Position numbers and translations under genes: made by a program | Shown here: positions 59,681-64,000 of the stretch, piece after piece | Layout: each line of letters opens with the position of its first letter | How positions within the stretch are numbered: position 1 is the stretch's first letter | NCBI RefSeq assembly: GCF_003432065.1 | Contig: NZ_QWDE01000002.1 | Span: forward strand, 186,001 to 250,000 | Source of the DNA: Mucilaginibacter terrenus | GTDB taxonomy: Bacteria > Bacteroidota > Bacteroidia > Sphingobacteriales > Sphingobacteriaceae | Direction: 5' to 3' | Length of the DNA: 64,000 nt | Notes under the pieces: model-generated | Told to the model about the DNA's origin: nothing | Database searches by the model: none | The model's input: only the letters and a program-made list of their open reading frames with translations

Positions 59681-62272
59681 TTAGTAATTTACTTCAGTTT
59701 GATCGGTCTCACTAAGCCTGCCAGGAGTACCAGGTGCAATGTTTACCACTGGCCTGGTAGGATTAAGCGTTTCCTTGATTCGTAACCTAAGATCGTCGTA
59801 ATGAGCCTTAACAAGCGCATCGCCACCCTTTGGCAGTGAAGCACTAATTTTTGCCAGCTCGGCGCGCACCATCGGTCTCAGGTCTGATAATGCAATGTTG
59901 ATTGGCGTTAATCCCATAGAAGATAGCTGAGTGCTGGTTGCGCCAGGGAAGCTTTGACTCGCATCGTCGGTTAAGAAACGCTTTAACGCATCAACATAGC
60001 CGCGTTGCAGGTTGCGCTGAAACTGATCTGGCTTTGCAGCAGGGAATATACCCGGGCGAAGGTCCGTTAAAAGGTTTGTTACAGTGTAAGCGTTTGCACC
60101 GCTTTTAGCTTCATTATCAAACATGCGGGCCATACGCGATGGATTGAGCACGTTGTTAAGCGTATTAACCTGTACTGATTTGATCCGGCCGATTACAACG
60201 CCATTATCAAACTTGCTGAGCTCCGGTGTATTAATAAGCCAGGTTGGTGTTTTAAATACCTGCTGGTTTAAAAATTCAACAGCATCATGCTGAAGAGACT
60301 TATTCACAAAGCCATAAACCGGTCCTTTTTGATCGTATGTTTTAAAGTTCTCGTTCATGCCGCCTATGTTCATGGTAACATGCCCGATGTAGCGGTTGTA
60401 CTGACCAATAACCTCGTTGTATAAGGTCTGCACATCGTCAAAGTCTTCGCCTTTTTGGAAGGTCCATTTTTCTATGTTAGGAAGTATGCGTTTTAAATTG
60501 GCTATACCATAGGTGCTTGCCTTCATGGCATTGTCTCCAAGGTCTTCGTTCTGCAGGCGGGGATCTATAGACGTACCCTGGCGACCAAAGTAGTATAAAG
60601 GATTACCCGCGCGCTCTTTAGTCCAGGCATCAAGCAGTTCTTTTTCTTGCTTAGGTGTTTTGCCGCCCGGGATATAGCTGTAGCCCCATTTTATAGCCCA
60701 CAAATCGTACTCGCCAATTTGTGGGTATAAGTGGGTTACGCCATCACCAGGTTGTGCAATGTAGTTAAAGCGGGCGTAGTCCATAATTGACGGTGCTGTG
60801 CCATGCTTGTCGGTGAACGCTTTAGAGCGCAGCGAATCTACTTTGTAGGCATAGCTTGAACCAAAGTTGTGCGGAAGGCCTAAAGTGTGGCCAATTTCAT
60901 GTGATGATACAAAGCGGATTAGTTCGCCCATTTGCTGGTCGGTAAACTGCGCCATACGTACATTTGGATTAATGGCAGCCGTTTGTATAAAGTACCAGTT
61001 GCGTAATAAGCTCATTACGTTATGGTACCATCCAACATGGCTCTCTAAAATTTCTCCGGTACGGGGATCGGAGATGTGCGGGCCGTAGGCATTCTGAACA
61101 TCTGAAGCAAAATAGCGCACTACACTGTAGCGGGCATCTTCCGGGCTAAACTCCGGGTCTTCCTTAGCAGTTGGTGCTACTTTTCCAACAATAGCATTTT
61201 TAAATCCTGCAGCTTCAAAAGCTTTGTTCCAGTCGTTAATGCCGGCAATTAGGTAAGGTACCCACTTTTTAGGCGTCGCCGGATCTATGTAATAAACAAT
61301 CTGTTTTTTGGGTTCTACCAGCTCACCGCGTGCATATGCAGCTTCGTCTTTTGGCTCAAGCCTCCAGCGGTGGATATAAGAGGTTACCTCGGAACGCTGT
61401 GCGCCTGTGCCGTAATCTGTTTGCGATTGGCCAAAGTATCCAACACGAGGGTCCATCAAGCGTGCCTTCATAGGTGTTTTCGGCAGCAGCAGCATAGATG
61501 AGTTCAACTCAAACGTTAAAGCACCATTGGTATTGTCCGTTGGTGACTCTGATGCACGGAAGGTTTTTAATGTCCTTACCTCAACGTTTATCGGAAAGCT
61601 CTTGATGGTGTCTATATAAGAACGGCCTGCATCAATTGCGCTTACTTTATAAAGCTTTTTGATATTGTCCGGCAGGCTTATGGCAGCGAGGTCACCGTTG
61701 TACATGTCGGTAACGTCAACAAGTACACCGGTGGTGTCTTTGTTGTAAGCTTTAATGTCAAAAGAGGCTAGTACTGCATCAAGGTTAGAGTTTTTTACCG
61801 ATTGATACATGTCGCTTGTGCTATCCGCACGAACTGAATAGCTGGGCACCCTAACAAAAATCTGCTTGTCGTGGCGCTCCCATTTCCATACCTGGTTGTT
61901 TACCTCTTCGCCACCGTACTGCTGTCCAAAAGACTTTAAACCGGCAGGGGTTTTAACAAACCGTGTAACCACCAGCATTTCGCGGCTTAAAAGGCTGTCG
62001 GGTATTTCAAAGTAGTATTTGCCATCAACTTTATAGGTTGGGAAAAGCCCTTCGTCTGCTTTGGTTTTTCCAACCAGGTCTGCAAACTTCTTAATGCCTT
62101 CTTTTTTACCTGGCCCTGCTGTAGCAGTAGCGGTAGTGCCGGCGGGTGTAGTAGTGGTTTTAAGGGTTAGGGAGGGTGCAGCTTGTTTTTTTGTTGCACA
62201 AGCACTTGCCAGAGCAGCAAATGCAATAACGGCAGCGCCCAGGCGGGTACCTGCCCGTAGAGTTATAGTCAT
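59681..62272 (-). CDS. Zinc-dependent metalloprotease (DUF5117/DUF4953 type), lipoprotein
   Basis: 863 residues. The signal ends in ALASAC (Cys25), a lipobox, so the protein is anchored outside. An N-terminal DUF5118/DUF5117 region (~60-330) is followed by the metzincin-like site SHEIGHTLGLPHNF (His458, Glu459, His462, His468). SIMDYARFNY after it resembles a Met-turn. The C-terminal part is helical (DUF4953). The family is typical of Bacteroidota and acts on extracellular or periplasmic proteins; natural substrates are unknown. Low-complexity Thr/Ala stretches (residues ~35-55) link lipid anchor and domain. Monocistronic. Confidence 0.9.
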   Translation of the reverse strand: MTITLRAGTRLGAAVIAFAALASACATKKQAAPSLTLKTTTTPAGTTATATAGPGKKEGIKKFADLVGKTKADEGLFPTYKVDGKYYFEIPDSLLSREMLVVTRFVKTPAGLKSFGQQYGGEEVNNQVWKWERHDKQIFVRVPSYSVRADSTSDMYQSVKNSNLDAVLASFDIKAYNKDTTGVLVDVTDMYNGDLAAISLPDNIKKLYKVSAIDAGRSYIDTIKSFPINVEVRTLKTFRASESPTDNTNGALTFELNSSMLLLPKTPMKARLMDPRVGYFGQSQTDYGTGAQRSEVTSYIHRWRLEPKDEAAYARGELVEPKKQIVYYIDPATPKKWVPYLIAGINDWNKAFEAAGFKNAIVGKVAPTAKEDPEFSPEDARYSVVRYFASDVQNAYGPHISDPRTGEILESHVGWYHNVMSLLRNWYFIQTAAINPNVRMAQFTDQQMGELIRFVSSHEIGHTLGLPHNFGSSYAYKVDSLRSKAFTDKHGTAPSIMDYARFNYIAQPGDGVTHLYPQIGEYDLWAIKWGYSYIPGGKTPKQEKELLDAWTKERAGNPLYYFGRQGTSIDPRLQNEDLGDNAMKASTYGIANLKRILPNIEKWTFQKGEDFDDVQTLYNEVIGQYNRYIGHVTMNIGGMNENFKTYDQKGPVYGFVNKSLQHDAVEFLNQQVFKTPTWLINTPELSKFDNGVVIGRIKSVQVNTLNNVLNPSRMARMFDNEAKSGANAYTVTNLLTDLRPGIFPAAKPDQFQRNLQRGYVDALKRFLTDDASQSFPGATSTQLSSMGLTPINIALSDLRPMVRAELAKISASLPKGGDALVKAHYDDLRLRIKETLNPTRPVVNIAPGTPGRLSETDQTEVNY

Positions 62273-62363
62273 TGTTTAAAATAAATTAATTAGTAAAATA
62301 GCGTGACTAAAATATGATTATTACTTAACATCAGCTAAATAATAGTGGGTTTGTTACAAACCG

Positions 62364-63602
62364 CTATATCCTTCGTTTTAGTGTAAGTACAACACGATCA
62401 TACCGCTGGTCATGGAAAACTTCGAGCAGTAAACTTCGTTCGTTTTTTGATTTGAATAAGTTGTCAATCTCTTCAATGCTCATCTGCGTTACGGGCTTAA
62501 AGTTAACAGACATGATTTCGTCCCCTTGTTCAAGACCGGTCTCACTACCAGGCGAATCAGGTTCTACCCGGCTCACTAAAAGGTGTTTGAAATCCTTCCC
62601 CGCCCAGTAATACTCTATTCCTGCCATATCATGTTCAAAAGGATCTTTATAGTGACTGTTTGGTTTGAGGTACATAGCATTATTAGTGTAATCAAACACT
62701 ACCAAAAACTTTTTTAATATCCCCAAGCCAAGATTACCATCTCGTTTAATCGTATAAACCCTTGTCTTATCGTTCTGATCGGGGAAAGCAGTGATAACAT
62801 TGTCTAAGTGGTATTTGCCTAAAGTTACTTGTAACACCCGGCTCACAAAGCCATTAATTGGGCCGTTAAGCGCCAGACCAAGATTTGCGCGTATATGGTT
62901 TTTAGGCAGCTCTGGAGTGTTGGTAAGGTTCTCTAAAGATAAAGGATGGCCCGCACCAAGATCAATAACAACTTTGCTTGTTTTTTGATTGCCATTGACA
63001 AACGTGACTACTGTTTGCATATATGGTTTTTTGTCTTCTATGGTAATCGGTATACGCTGACTCCTTTTGATTCCTTTTAAATTTTGAGGTCTGCACACTG
63101 TTAATGTACTATCGCTAAAATCTACTTTTACAGCAAGGTTGTTAAAAAAATCCCAGCCAATAAGGCCATGAACCGGCATGCCGGCATACGATGAAAGATT
63201 AAAGTAGTCGGCTTTAAGTATAGCAGCCGAAACATCTTTGCTATGCAAGCCGGGCATTTTAACATTAATTGAAGAGGTTACATAAGCTTCGTAGTCTCCT
63301 CCATCACCTAATCCGGTAATTTTTATGTTTCGTTTTTGAGCAACATCAATAGAGTCAATCATGCCCGGATCTGTCATGATCATTAAACCTACGCCTGTAT
63401 CTAGTACAAAATTAAAGGGCCCGCGGTTGTTTATATTCATTTTAACAACCACCATGTTGCGTACCAGCCTGAACGGAATTTTCACGTTTTTCCTGCCGCT
63501 GTCTACATCAAAGTATTGCGCACAAGCCAACAGGCCATAACAGCATAAAAATGAGGTAAGCCAGAAAGCCCGTTTTTTAAATATGTATAAAACAGCTAGC
63601 AA
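62364..63602 (-). CDS. Retropepsin-like aspartyl protease with C-terminal PDZ domain
   Basis: 412 residues. A hydrophobic signal segment (about 10-28, FWLTSFLCCYGLLACAQ) is followed by two aspartyl-protease lobes. The first has FVLDTGVGL (Asp68) and the second VVIDLGAGHP (Asp214), with Leu in place of Thr or Ser in the second DxG. A PDZ domain (about 320-412) contains ESG-like SPGSETGLEQGDEIMSVN. Such proteins in Bacteroidota are predicted periplasmic peptidases with two pseudo-symmetrical lobes in one chain. Whether the DLG lobe keeps activity is unclear. Transcribed leftward, 91 bp before the metalloprotease gene. Confidence 0.85.
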   Translation of the reverse strand: MLAVLYIFKKRAFWLTSFLCCYGLLACAQYFDVDSGRKNVKIPFRLVRNMVVVKMNINNRGPFNFVLDTGVGLMIMTDPGMIDSIDVAQKRNIKITGLGDGGDYEAYVTSSINVKMPGLHSKDVSAAILKADYFNLSSYAGMPVHGLIGWDFFNNLAVKVDFSDSTLTVCRPQNLKGIKRSQRIPITIEDKKPYMQTVVTFVNGNQKTSKVVIDLGAGHPLSLENLTNTPELPKNHIRANLGLALNGPINGFVSRVLQVTLGKYHLDNVITAFPDQNDKTRVYTIKRDGNLGLGILKKFLVVFDYTNNAMYLKPNSHYKDPFEHDMAGIEYYWAGKDFKHLLVSRVEPDSPGSETGLEQGDEIMSVNFKPVTQMSIEEIDNLFKSKNERSLLLEVFHDQRYDRVVLTLKRRI

Positions 63603-63700
63603 TGAAAGACAATTGGTAGCTAAATGTACACCTTATTTAATTAACGTGTAAATGCAATGAAGGATAATAATAACAAAGAAATTAGGAGTAGTTAAAAGGG

Positions 63701-64000
63701 CTAAGACTTCTTTTCTGCGTCGTCATCACACTTCAAATTTCCTTTTAACTCGGGGTTTTGCGGAGGCAATTGCTTTACGTCGCGCTCAACTTCAGTTTGT
63801 TGTATGTGTACCGCGTATTCAGCCGGCTCAATATGGCTGCCTATGGCTTCGGCATAAACCTGTGTGAATTCCGCCCCAATGTAAAGAATAGCCGCCGTAT
63901 AATAGATCCATACGAGTATTACGATAAGCGAACCCGCTGCACCATAGGTGGAGCCCTGAGCGGTATATTGAATGTACAGACCGATAACAAATTGACCGAT
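63701..64000 (-). CDS. YihY/BrkB-family membrane protein (N-terminus cut off by window edge)
   Basis: The final 99 residues of a minus-strand gene that continues beyond the window; stop codon at 63701-63703. YGAAGSLIVILVWIYYTAAILYIGAEFTQVYA is the last two-helix signature of the YihY/UPF0761 (BrkB) family. A charged, Glu/Lys-rich tail (about 60 residues) follows. Family members are inner-membrane proteins, once called ribonuclease BN in error; their function is unclear. Only the C-terminus is visible, so the length cannot be judged. Confidence 0.88.
   Translation of the reverse strand: MGQFVIGLYIQYTAQGSTYGAAGSLIVILVWIYYTAAILYIGAEFTQVYAEAIGSHIEPAEYAVHIQQTEVERDVKQLPPQNPELKGNLKCDDDAEKKS

Noticed and set aside
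1..64000. Transposase, integrase, CRISPR, phage, toxin-antitoxin or defence genes
   Set aside because: I looked for these on both strands; the only near match, a YwqK-like segment in the protein at 48005-48793, is a periplasmic TonB-domain protein with a signal peptide and no toxin partner.

Overview
The window is chromosomal DNA of a Bacteroidota bacterium, most likely a sphingobacterium of the Mucilaginibacter/Pedobacter type. Supporting signs are a TonB-dependent receptor with a carboxypeptidase-regulatory-like N-terminus, DUF5916 and DUF4153 proteins, the futalosine menaquinone genes mqnB and mqnD, a lone E1-beta gene of pyruvate dehydrogenase, a ligase plus MBL-exonuclease pair, and several promoters of the Bacteroidota form TTG-N(19-22)-TAnnTTTG. 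The genus is an inference. I see no rRNA, tRNA, CRISPR array, transposase or phage gene.

Layout. 1-10.3 kb is a carbohydrate/glycan locus. A leftward operon carries two NAD-sugar epimerases (one CDP-paratose 2-epimerase-like), a zinc-type dehydrogenase and a truncated Gfo/Idh/MocA oxidoreductase. A divergent rightward operon carries a methyltransferase, a glycosidase-like barrel that looks circularly permuted, and a GT9-like glycosyltransferase. A convergent pair encodes an FrhB-like iron-sulfur protein and a polysaccharide pyruvyl transferase, followed by a histidine phosphatase. 10.3-19.1 kb holds an OmpA lipoprotein, a TPR histidine kinase, an M13 peptidase, an acyl-CoA dehydrogenase and a TlpA-like protein. 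19.1-22.8 kb is cofactor and lipid metabolism: mqnD-mqnB, divergent from a 6-pyruvoyl-tetrahydropterin-synthase-like gene, folE and fabD. 22.9-30.2 kb holds a very large NtrY-like kinase, a coiled-coil membrane protein, a GH10-like hydrolase and a DUF1835 protein. 30.3-33.0 kb is a DNA ligase/exonuclease operon. 33.1-36.4 kb carries an MBL hydrolase, a LolE-like permease, a tandem palindromic repeat, rbfA and an M23 peptidase. 36.4-48 kb includes DUF4153, pdhB, a DtxR-family regulator with its outer-membrane partner and a perfect palindromic operator, tex, a DUF5916 protein and ffh. 48-64 kb is envelope-rich: a TonB-domain protein, DPP-IV, an acyltransferase, YifB, a lone receiver, a TonB-dependent receptor with a Gly/Pro tail, a collagen-like lipoprotein, a zinc metalloprotease, a PDZ aspartyl protease and a truncated BrkB-family gene.

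How the genes fit together. Much of the window is core metabolism, secretion, envelope upkeep and signalling. The most unusual material is the glycan locus with its permuted hydrolase, a pair of homologous noncoding elements placed directly after two unrelated genes (10.33-10.50 kb and 54.98-55.15 kb, in opposite orientations), and the metal-regulator operon with a 28-bp palindrome. Intrinsic terminators are strong and frequent.
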